A DNA stretch of 64,000 nucleotides from the NCBI RefSeq assembly GCF_014596975.1, contig NZ_JACVXD010000002.1, positions 708,653 through 772,652 on the forward strand, in the 5' to 3' direction. A model generated the notes under the pieces. The model searched no databases, was not told the DNA's origin, and saw only the letters and a list, made by a program, of their open reading frames with translations. The translations under genes and the position numbers were made by a program. Shown here one piece after another: positions 43,401 to 49,751 of the stretch (position 1 is its first letter; each line of letters begins with the position of its first letter). Source of the stretch: Aestuariibaculum marinum. Lineage in GTDB: Bacteria > Bacteroidota > Bacteroidia > Flavobacteriales > Flavobacteriaceae.

Positions 43401-43608
43401 AGGAACGGCTTATTTACATTATTTGAGACATGGTGAAACTGTGGAAATCGATTTAACCGATTACAGCGGAAAGTTTGAAGTGTATTGGATTGATTCAGGT
43501 AACGGAGAAGTTATTTCAACAACCAATATTAAAGGTAAATCGAGGCATAATCTAAAAGCACCACAACCGAACAAAGCAGAATTAGTAGTTTACATAAGAA
43601 AGAAATAA
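40444..43608 (+). CDS. Beta-helix protein with a C-terminal DUF6298-like glycosidase-type domain
   Basis: 1054 residues. After a long signal peptide (about 1-34, ending VALAQ), residues about 80-530 look like a pectate-lyase-3-type right-handed beta-helix (KRIQAAIDYVSQLK, VLLDKGTFKVNGTLYLKTSG). From about 590 a second module begins GKLTFNGKFIAGNQQNVQWW and contains ALEHNYGLWYERRMDDHERT, WYWNRLGRFADLAEANG and VIHFTSAEYTGPLHFMEFW. This resembles a TIM-barrel glycosidase and matches my recollection of DUF6298. Glu-containing TSAEYTG is a candidate catalytic site. The protein thus joins a pectin-binding or lyase helix with a possible hydrolase. Function unknown; GH140 and GH28 follow immediately. 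Confidence 0.6.
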   Translation: MNFIGLKNTGLYLQGKVLLSSLAICLVSNVALAQASFPDIIKDKNGKVQHVADSLGNQIPDFSYAGYMASEKAIPTVDAKIFVPNQTEDATKRIQAAIDYVSQLKPDANGFRGAVLLDKGTFKVNGTLYLKTSGVVLRGSGNEDNETVLLGTGLKREALVSILGEDNRTYGDTLAFETTYTPLGAQKIQLENTSKLKASDEIVIRQPLTDKWIKTLGMDFFGAETGWIGWKTRDWDITWNRVVKDINGSEVTLNAPLTMTLDDNYGKPEVTKYSWTGRIENVGVENINMQSTFNAANKKDEEHRWFGISLANVKNTWVRQVNFKHFAGGAVTILKTAQQITVEDCIVTEPVSEIAAFRRHTFYTEGQQTLFQRCYSEYGYNDFAVGGFGTTGPNAFVQCHSYLPYSNSGAIGSWATGILFDVSYVDGEGINYENREQTGRGAGWTAANSVFWETSASKILNYSPPTAQNWAFGTWGGIMGGNGHWKDVNNHITPRSLFYAQLENRLEKLPMNPFVYDMGSEPTSSPTVDEAQVLTQEALIPVMSMPEWIQKSSEANPIPVEASKLKSVKDLKLKSKENTSDKGSVKIVNGKLTFNGKFIAGNQQNVQWWRGSLRKHDLNNATPHITRFVPGRTGTGFTDNLNEVTAYFKQNNIVALEHNYGLWYERRMDDHERTRRIDADVWPPFYEQPFARTGEGLAWDQLSKYDLTKFNGWYWNRLGRFADLAEANGQLLINQQYFQHNIIEAGAHWSSSPWRSINNVNGTGFPEPPPYAGDKRIFMAEQFYDVTNENRRNLHEGFIRKSLENFADNSNVIHFTSAEYTGPLHFMEFWLDEVKAWETENGNKNIIGLSATKDVQDAILQDASRANIVDLIDIRYWHYRQDGTVYAPEGGKNLAPRQHARKMKTGKETEEQIYRAVREYREAYPNKVVLYSTMAAPRFGWPVLMAGGSLPNIPFINVDGFYQHLTNMNVNKTQDLNSDVWTLEDAGTAYLHYLRHGETVEIDLTDYSGKFEVYWIDSGNGEVISTTNIKGKSRHNLKAPQPNKAELVVYIRKK

Positions 43609-43619
43609 TTACATAAAAG

Positions 43620-45053
43620 ATGAAAAAGCGAACAACAAAACTATTTAGGGGGTTATCCATTTTAGGAGTGATAGCAGTCATGGTTTCTTGTAAAGGAAAT
43701 CAGGACAAGAAAGTAGAAGAAGAAGTCATAGCCGAGGCAAATATGCCAAATATTGAAGTTTCAGAAGATGGACATTATTTTCAAACCGAAGATGGTAAGC
43801 CGTTTTTCTGGTTAGGAGATACCGGTTGGTTAGCTTTTAATAAACTAAAACGTGAAGAATTTCAAACCTACTTTAAAGACCGAAAAGATAAAGGATACAA
43901 CGTCATTCAAATCATGACGATTCACTCTTTAGGAGTGGCCAATGTCTATGGCGATTCGGCATTAGTAAAGAAAGATTTATCGAAACCTTTAGTAACCGAA
44001 GGGAATGATTTTAATAATGAAGAAGCTTACGATTTTTGGGACCATGTTGATTATGCTTTAGATGTTGCTAAAGAAAACAATTTGTACTTAGGAATGGTGC
44101 CTGTTTGGGGATCGCCAGTTACAGCGGGAGAAGTTTCTATCGAACAAGCTAAGGCGTATGCCAACTTTTTAGCAGAGCGTTTTCAAGATCGCGATAACAT
44201 TATTTGGTTAGTTGGAGGGGATACCTTTGGTAATGAAAACACTGAATTATGGAACGCCATAGGAAGCATTTTAAAAGCAAAAAATCCAAAGCGAATGGTT
44301 ACTTTCCATCCTCGTGGTCGTACCGATTCTTCTGATAATTTTCATAACGAAAACTGGTTAGATTTCAATATGTTTCAGTCGGGTCACCGTCGTTACGATC
44401 AGGATGATACCGAGCGCAATTACGGAGAAGATAACTACAAGTTTGTAAATGTAGATTTCAATTTAAAGCCAGCCAAGCCAACATTAGATGGCGAGCCTTC
44501 ATACGAAGGAATTCCTCAAGGATTACACGATACCTTACAGCCACTTTGGAAAGCCAAAGACTTACGTCGTTACGGATATTGGTCGGTGTTTGCAGGTGCA
44601 GCAGGATTCACCTACGGAAACAACCACATTATGCAAATGCATGCCGATCACAAAATTCCTGAAGCCTACGGAAGCAAAACATATTGGGTAGATGCCTTAA
44701 ACGATCCGGGAGCAGGACAAATGGTTCATTTAAAAGATTTAATGCTGAAATTTGATTATTTCAACCGTATTCCAGACGAAAGTTTAGTGGCTAATCAAGG
44801 TGAAAAATACGATTATATCGCAGCAACCCGTGGAAATGATTACGCGTTGTTTTACACGTACACCGGGCGAACTATTAAAGCGAATATGGGAGTTATAGAA
44901 GGCGATGAAGTAGAAGCATCTTGGTTTAACCCATCAACTGGCGAAACAACTGCTGTGGGAACTTTTAAAAATGAAGGTGTTTTAGATTTTGATGCTCCAG
45001 GAGAATCACAGGAAGGTAACGATTGGGTATTGGTTTTAACTGCTAAAAAATAA
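43620..45053 (+). CDS. GH140-like apiosidase lipoprotein (DUF4038)
   Basis: 477 residues. The lipoprotein signal ends MVSC (Cys24). EDGKPFFWLGDTGWLAFNKL is the start signature of DUF4038/GH140 TIM barrels. Asp201 in LVGGDTFG and Glu292 in LDGEPSYEG are the best candidates for the catalytic Asp/Glu pair, 91 residues apart. A C-terminal collagen-binding-like beta-domain (about 390-477) ends the protein. BT1012, the founding enzyme, releases D-apiose-linked side chains from RG-II. That makes this gene the strongest single hint that the substrate carries apiose, either RG-II or apiogalacturonan. It lies 11 bases after the DUF6298-like gene and 6 before GH28. Confidence 0.8.
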   Translation: MKKRTTKLFRGLSILGVIAVMVSCKGNQDKKVEEEVIAEANMPNIEVSEDGHYFQTEDGKPFFWLGDTGWLAFNKLKREEFQTYFKDRKDKGYNVIQIMTIHSLGVANVYGDSALVKKDLSKPLVTEGNDFNNEEAYDFWDHVDYALDVAKENNLYLGMVPVWGSPVTAGEVSIEQAKAYANFLAERFQDRDNIIWLVGGDTFGNENTELWNAIGSILKAKNPKRMVTFHPRGRTDSSDNFHNENWLDFNMFQSGHRRYDQDDTERNYGEDNYKFVNVDFNLKPAKPTLDGEPSYEGIPQGLHDTLQPLWKAKDLRRYGYWSVFAGAAGFTYGNNHIMQMHADHKIPEAYGSKTYWVDALNDPGAGQMVHLKDLMLKFDYFNRIPDESLVANQGEKYDYIAATRGNDYALFYTYTGRTIKANMGVIEGDEVEASWFNPSTGETTAVGTFKNEGVLDFDAPGESQEGNDWVLVLTAKK

Positions 45054-45059
45054 GATGTA

Positions 45060-46625
45060 ATGAAAAAGTTAGTTTTAATACTTTGTGTTTTTGTTTCAAC
45101 TATGGGTTGGGCAAACAATGGTTGGTTTAATATTTTAGAAAGCGGCGGAAACAATAAAGGCGAATTATGTACAGAGGCCATTCAAGGTGCTATCGATAAA
45201 GCTTCAGAATTTGGAGGAGGTACTGTTTATTTCCCTGCTGGGGAATATTTAACCGGGCCTTTAACCTTAAAAAGTAATATTGTTTTACATGTTGAAGCAG
45301 GAGCCTTAGTCAAGTTTTCAACCAATTTTGATCACTATTTACCATTCGTAGAAGTACGTTGGGAAGGTACTGTAATTCAAACGTTCAAACCATTATTACA
45401 TGCTCGCGATGCTAAAAACATTACCATTACTGGACGTGGAACTATCGATGGTCAAGGACGTGCCTGGTGGGAAGAAATCTGGCGTATTGAGTCGGCTAAA
45501 GAAAAATTGGAGCCTACTAAATATCAAAAAATGACGGAGGAAGCTAACGGGCATATACAAACGGCCGATTACTACAAACGTACCAGAAGCTACTTGTTTC
45601 ACCGTCCGCCGTTATTTCAGGCGTTTAAGTGTGAAGATATCACAATCGAAGGTGTAACTATTCAAAATTCACCATTCTGGACTATCAATCCAGCGTTTTG
45701 TAATAACATCACGATAGATAACGTGTCAATTTACAACCCATATTCACCAAACACCGATGGTATAAACCCGACGTCATGTAGTAATGTGCGCATTTCAAAC
45801 TGCCATATTAGTGTGGGTGACGATTGTATTACCATTAAATCGGGTCGTGATGCCGATGGTAGAAAATGGGCAACGCCAACTGAAAACGTTACCATTACAA
45901 ATTGTACCATGCTTAGCGGTCACGGTGGTGTGGTTATTGGAAGTGAAATGTCTGGAAGCATCAAAAAAATTACCATTGCAAACTGTGTATTCGATGGAAC
46001 CGATAGAGGTATCCGTTTAAAAGCAGCTCGTGGTCGTGGTGGTGTTGTTGAAGATATTCGCGTGAGTAATGTGGTTATGAACAATATTCAAAAGGAAGCG
46101 TTTATGTTCAACTTATTCTATGATAAAAATACCGTTGAAGAACCAGTAACCGAGCGTACGCCAATTTTTAGAAATATTCATATTAGTAATGTAACGGCTA
46201 CGAATGTTAACACAGCTGGTCGCGTCATTGGTATTCCTGAAATGCCAATCCATAATTTATCGTTTACAAATATCAATGTTGAAGCAGAACAAGGATTTTC
46301 AGTAACTACGGCACGCGATATCGAATTTCATGATGTTAAAGTGAACACCACTATTGGTTCGGCTTTTAAAGTTGAGGAGTCTAGTAATATCATTTTAGAT
46401 CACGTGTCAACACAAGCACCATTAAAAGATACGCCTGTTGTGAAATTGAATAATGTATCGAATGTATTGTTGAATAATAATTTCCCAATGCAACTAACCG
46501 ATGTGTATGTTGAAGTTGACGGAAAAGATACGAAAAGTGTATTCTTAAAAAATAATGTTTTTGAAAACGTGAAAACACCTTTAAAAACAGGAAAAGAATT
46601 AAAAGTAAAAATCAAAGTCGAGTAA
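45060..46625 (+). CDS. GH28 polygalacturonase
   Basis: 521 residues with a signal peptide ending near GWAN. The GH28 catalytic set is complete: NTDG with Asp233, GDD with Asp254 and Asp255, GHGG with His288, and the RGIRLK segment with Arg319 and Lys321. The parallel beta-helix repeats run through about 50-480. An insertion near residues 140-180 (EEIWRIESAKEKLEP) is seen in exo-acting Bacteroidota members, but mode of action is not proven. It would hydrolyse alpha-1,4 bonds between galacturonates of homogalacturonan or the RG-II backbone after removal of methyl and acetyl esters. Adjacent to GH140, which would clear apiose branches. Confidence 0.9.
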   Translation: MKKLVLILCVFVSTMGWANNGWFNILESGGNNKGELCTEAIQGAIDKASEFGGGTVYFPAGEYLTGPLTLKSNIVLHVEAGALVKFSTNFDHYLPFVEVRWEGTVIQTFKPLLHARDAKNITITGRGTIDGQGRAWWEEIWRIESAKEKLEPTKYQKMTEEANGHIQTADYYKRTRSYLFHRPPLFQAFKCEDITIEGVTIQNSPFWTINPAFCNNITIDNVSIYNPYSPNTDGINPTSCSNVRISNCHISVGDDCITIKSGRDADGRKWATPTENVTITNCTMLSGHGGVVIGSEMSGSIKKITIANCVFDGTDRGIRLKAARGRGGVVEDIRVSNVVMNNIQKEAFMFNLFYDKNTVEEPVTERTPIFRNIHISNVTATNVNTAGRVIGIPEMPIHNLSFTNINVEAEQGFSVTTARDIEFHDVKVNTTIGSAFKVEESSNIILDHVSTQAPLKDTPVVKLNNVSNVLLNNNFPMQLTDVYVEVDGKDTKSVFLKNNVFENVKTPLKTGKELKVKIKVE

Positions 46626-46668
46626 TCGGCAATAAATTATGAAGAATATTTAAAAGCTGAGATGTACC

Positions 46669-46772
46669 GTCATTGCGAGTCTTTAGTCTGTCGCTTGAGA
46701 CAGGCTAAAGTGAAGCAATCTCATGATTAAAAATCGGAAGATTACTTCGTCATTCTTCTTCGTAATGACGAG
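46669..46772. repeat. REP-like palindromic repeat, copy 3
   Basis: The unit begins GTCATTGCGAG and ends CGTAATGACGAG. The inner stem CTTTAGTCTGTC with GACAGGCTAAAG (46681-46710) carries one G-U pair, and GAAGCAATCTCATGATT echoes copy 1. It occupies most of the 190-base gap between the GH28 and GH43 genes and would be transcribed with them. Confidence 0.75.
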
Positions 46773-46815
46773 ACATTAAAATTTTAAACATCCTCAAACC
46801 CACTAAAACTAAAAG

Positions 46816-47736
46816 ATGAAAAAACTGCTGTTCATACTGCTTTTAGCTACGGTATTTAACTGTGCGCCTAAAAAAGACATTTATTTGTTTACGTCGTTTA
46901 GAGAACCGGCAACCGAAGGCTTGTATTTAGCATACAGCGAAGACGGTTATCATTGGGAAGACCTTAAAGGACCTTATTTAAATCCAGAAGCTGGTGATAG
47001 TAAAATTATGCGTGATCCTTCAATTGTTCGTGGAAAGGATGATACATATCACATGGTTTGGACTACCGACTGGAAAGGCGGCAATGGCTTTGGTTATGCC
47101 AGCTCAAAAGATTTAATACACTGGAGTGAGCAACAATACATTCCGGTAATGAAACATGAACCAACCGTGGTTAATGTTTGGGCACCTGAAATTTTTTATG
47201 ACGATGAACAGGATCAGTATATCATTATTTGGGCATCGACTATTCCGTATCGTTTCGAAAAGGGTATTGAAGCCGAGGATAATAATCATCGCATGTATTA
47301 TGTAACGACTAAAGATTTTAAAACCTTTTCAGATACGAAGTTGTTTTTAGATCCTGGGTTTAGCGTTATAGATTGTGTTATTGTTAAGAAAGGTAAAGAC
47401 GATTATGCTTTAATTATAAAAGATAATACCAGACCAAGACGTGATATTGAAGTTGGTTTTGGAACCTCGCCAATTGGTCCATTTACAAATATAACGGAGC
47501 CATTTTCAGGACATTTATCGGAAGGTCCAACGGTGTTAAAATTAAAAAATGACTGGTTGATCTATTACGATAATTACGGAGAGAAAAACTATAAAGCAGT
47601 AAAGACTTCAGATTTTAAAATGTTTGAAGATGTATCTGAGGAAATCAGTTTGCCTGAAGGACACAAACACGGAACCATTACAACTATTTCTCAAAAAGTA
47701 TTGAATGGTTTAATTGAAGAAAAGAATAAAAAATAA
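46816..47736 (+). CDS. GH43 family glycosidase, short lipoprotein
   Basis: 306 residues, the minimal five-bladed propeller without accessory domain. The leader ends VFNC (Cys16). The three catalytic positions fit GH43: Asp67 in MRDPSIVRG (base), Asp186 in SVIDCVIVKKG (pKa modulator) and Glu236 in SEGPTVLKL (acid). Blade motifs include SSKDLIHWSE and DFKTFSDTK. The family removes alpha-L-arabinofuranose, beta-xylose or beta-galactose; specificity is not visible. BT1021 in the RG-II system is also GH43. Palindromic repeats on both sides suggest that the gene boundary regions have been a target of repeat insertion. Confidence 0.8.
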   Translation: MKKLLFILLLATVFNCAPKKDIYLFTSFREPATEGLYLAYSEDGYHWEDLKGPYLNPEAGDSKIMRDPSIVRGKDDTYHMVWTTDWKGGNGFGYASSKDLIHWSEQQYIPVMKHEPTVVNVWAPEIFYDDEQDQYIIIWASTIPYRFEKGIEAEDNNHRMYYVTTKDFKTFSDTKLFLDPGFSVIDCVIVKKGKDDYALIIKDNTRPRRDIEVGFGTSPIGPFTNITEPFSGHLSEGPTVLKLKNDWLIYYDNYGEKNYKAVKTSDFKMFEDVSEEISLPEGHKHGTITTISQKVLNGLIEEKNKK

Positions 47737-47744
47737 AAATTGAT

Positions 47745-47822
47745 GTCATGCTGAGCTTGATTCAGCATCTCAGAATATAAATGTAAATTGATCATGAGAC
47801 CCTGAAACAAGTTCAGGGTGAC
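47745..47822. repeat. REP-like palindromic repeat, copy 4 (two hairpins)
   Basis: GTCATGCTGAGCTTGATTCAGCAT and CCCTGAAACAAGTTCAGGG stems are arranged as in copy 2 but with the words exchanged: copy 2 has the CCCTGAA stem first, here it comes second. TCTCA and TGAGA link the stems. The outer ends are GTCA and TGAC. Confidence 0.75.
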
Positions 47823-47851
47823 GTTCAAAAGAATAAAAAATAAAAATTAAT

Positions 47852-47878
47852 GTCATGCTGAATTTATTTCAGCATGAC
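47852..47878. repeat. REP-like half unit, copy 5 (single perfect hairpin)
   Basis: GTCATGCTGAA and TTCAGCATGAC form perfect 11-base arms around TTTAT. It lies 30 bases after copy 4, and its stem matches the first stem of that copy, so it may be a half unit. It lies 21 bases before the ATG at 47900 and may affect initiation. Confidence 0.75.
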
Positions 47879-47899
47879 ATAAAAATAGAAAATAAACAC

Positions 47900-49750
47900 A
47901 TGAAGCGTAATATATTTTTAGCAGTGGCTTTGTTGTTGGCAGGAGGAACGGCAACCGTTTCTGCACAGCAAGACACGATACGTTATGTCGGGAACACATT
48001 ATCAAATGTCGATTATCACCATGGGCAATTGCCTTTGGCTGTTGGGGTGCACGCCACACAAATTATGCGTGCCAGCCGTGAGCATCCAAATAAAGCCGAT
48101 GGTTTTGGTTGGACGTATAATCACGCCACGAACATGGCGTATTGGAATGGTAAATTTTACTTAAATTATTTAAGTGACCCTGCGGGAGAACATATTCCCC
48201 CAAGTCAGACGTTTTTAATGCATTCTGAAGATGGTGAACACTGGAGTTTTCCTGAAGTAGCTTTCCCTATTTACAATATTCCTGATGGTTACACGAAGGA
48301 AGGTGTAGAAGGCGTGGCTAAAAATTTAACGGCGACCATGCACCAGCGTATGGGCTTTTTTACGTCTTCAGATAATCGTTTTTTTACTTTGGCGTTTTAC
48401 GGTATTTCCATGGATGAAAAAGACAGTCCGAATGACGGAAAGGGTATTGGGCGTGTCATTCGTGAAATTTATAAAGATGGTAGTTTAGGACCTATTCACT
48501 TTATTCGTTATAACCATGGTTGGAACGAATCGAATACTAATTTTCCATTTTATAAAAAGAGCAAAGACAGAGGGTTCAAAAAAGCTTGTGAAGAATTATT
48601 GTCGCAACCTTTACAAATGCAGCAATGGGTTGAAGAGGCCGATAGAGACGATCCTTTAATTCCGCTTCAAAAACAATATAAAGCCTTTAGCTATTACCAT
48701 TTGCCAAACGGGAATGTGGTAGGGTTATGGAAACATGCTTTAACCTCAATAAGTAAAGATGGCGGAAAAAGTTGGGAGTACCGTCCGTTAAGAGCACCTG
48801 GATTTGTAAATAGTAATGCTAAAATCTGGGGACAAAAAACCAGTGACGGACGTTATGCTACAGTTTATAATCCTTCAGAATACCGTTGGCCATTAGCTAT
48901 TTCAACCAGTGATGATGGTTTAAATTACACCGATTTATTATTGGTTCATGGTGAAATTACACCAATGCGTTATGGCGGAAATTATAAGTCATATGGTCCT
49001 CAGTATGTTCGTGGTATTACTGAAAATAACGGAACACCTGAGGATGGTAAATTATGGGTGAGTTATAGTGTGAATAAAGAAGATATCTGGGTGGCATCGG
49101 TTCCGGTTCCAGTAAAGAGTTCTGTTGATAGCGATGTTAAAGACGTGTTTAACAATTTAGAAGACGGTAAAGAATTAGACCTTTGGAATGTGTATAATTT
49201 ATCTTGGGCTTCCGCCGAAATTGAAAAAGTAAATAACCAAAAAACTTTAACACTACGCGACCACGATCCGTTTGACTATGCTCGTGTTGACCGTGTGATT
49301 CCGTTTGCTCAAAAAATGGAAGCAGAATTTACGGTAACTCCGGAACAAAACGATCACGGGTTACTTCAAGTTGAATTCCAGAATAAAACCGGGTTGCCAT
49401 CTATTCGTTTGGTATTCGATAACGACGGGATTTTAAAAACTAAAGCAGGGTCACGTTTCAGAACGATTTCAGAATATGAAGCTGGAAAAACCTATACGGT
49501 TAAGGTGATTTTAGATACAACTTCACGTTCATATACGGTAAGTGTAAATGGAGGCAAAGAATCTCGCCAGATATTTTATGCACCTGCTGATGGTATCGAG
49601 CGCATCATGTTCCGTACTGGTGAGCAACGTCATTTCCCAAATCCAGACACACCAGCCGATAGAGAAGATTACGACGATTTACCAAATACCGGTTTACCAA
49701 TTAAAGAAGCGGTATTTCATATACAATCATTAATTACTAAAAAGCAATAA
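47900..49750 (+). CDS. Exported sialidase-fold beta-propeller protein with C-terminal lectin-like domain
   Basis: 616 residues from ATG 47900; an in-frame TTG at 47855 would lie in the palindromic repeat and is rejected. The signal peptide ends TVSAQQ. Residues about 30-405 contain propeller repeats with Asp-box-like motifs (SEDGEHWSF, SKDGGKSWEY, SDDGLNYTD). Conserved-looking HATQIMRASREHP and DPAGEHIPPSQTF lie in the first blades. The C-terminal about 200 residues form a concanavalin-like sandwich (RIMFRTGEQRHFP near the end). No sialidase FRIP motif is seen, so true sialidase activity is unlikely. Related seven-bladed propellers include GH145 rhamnosidases and PL25-type lyases, which are possibilities only. 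Confidence 0.6.
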   Translation: MKRNIFLAVALLLAGGTATVSAQQDTIRYVGNTLSNVDYHHGQLPLAVGVHATQIMRASREHPNKADGFGWTYNHATNMAYWNGKFYLNYLSDPAGEHIPPSQTFLMHSEDGEHWSFPEVAFPIYNIPDGYTKEGVEGVAKNLTATMHQRMGFFTSSDNRFFTLAFYGISMDEKDSPNDGKGIGRVIREIYKDGSLGPIHFIRYNHGWNESNTNFPFYKKSKDRGFKKACEELLSQPLQMQQWVEEADRDDPLIPLQKQYKAFSYYHLPNGNVVGLWKHALTSISKDGGKSWEYRPLRAPGFVNSNAKIWGQKTSDGRYATVYNPSEYRWPLAISTSDDGLNYTDLLLVHGEITPMRYGGNYKSYGPQYVRGITENNGTPEDGKLWVSYSVNKEDIWVASVPVPVKSSVDSDVKDVFNNLEDGKELDLWNVYNLSWASAEIEKVNNQKTLTLRDHDPFDYARVDRVIPFAQKMEAEFTVTPEQNDHGLLQVEFQNKTGLPSIRLVFDNDGILKTKAGSRFRTISEYEAGKTYTVKVILDTTSRSYTVSVNGGKESRQIFYAPADGIERIMFRTGEQRHFPNPDTPADREDYDDLPNTGLPIKEAVFHIQSLITKKQ

Positions 49751-49751
49751 A

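Noticed and set aside
47855..47899. TTG start for the propeller protein
   Set aside because: The extra residues would be encoded by the palindromic repeat; ATG 47900 starts a clean signal peptide.
47900..49750. Naming this protein exo-alpha-sialidase
   Set aside because: Only the propeller fold supports it. No FRIP motif and no sialic-acid genes are seen.
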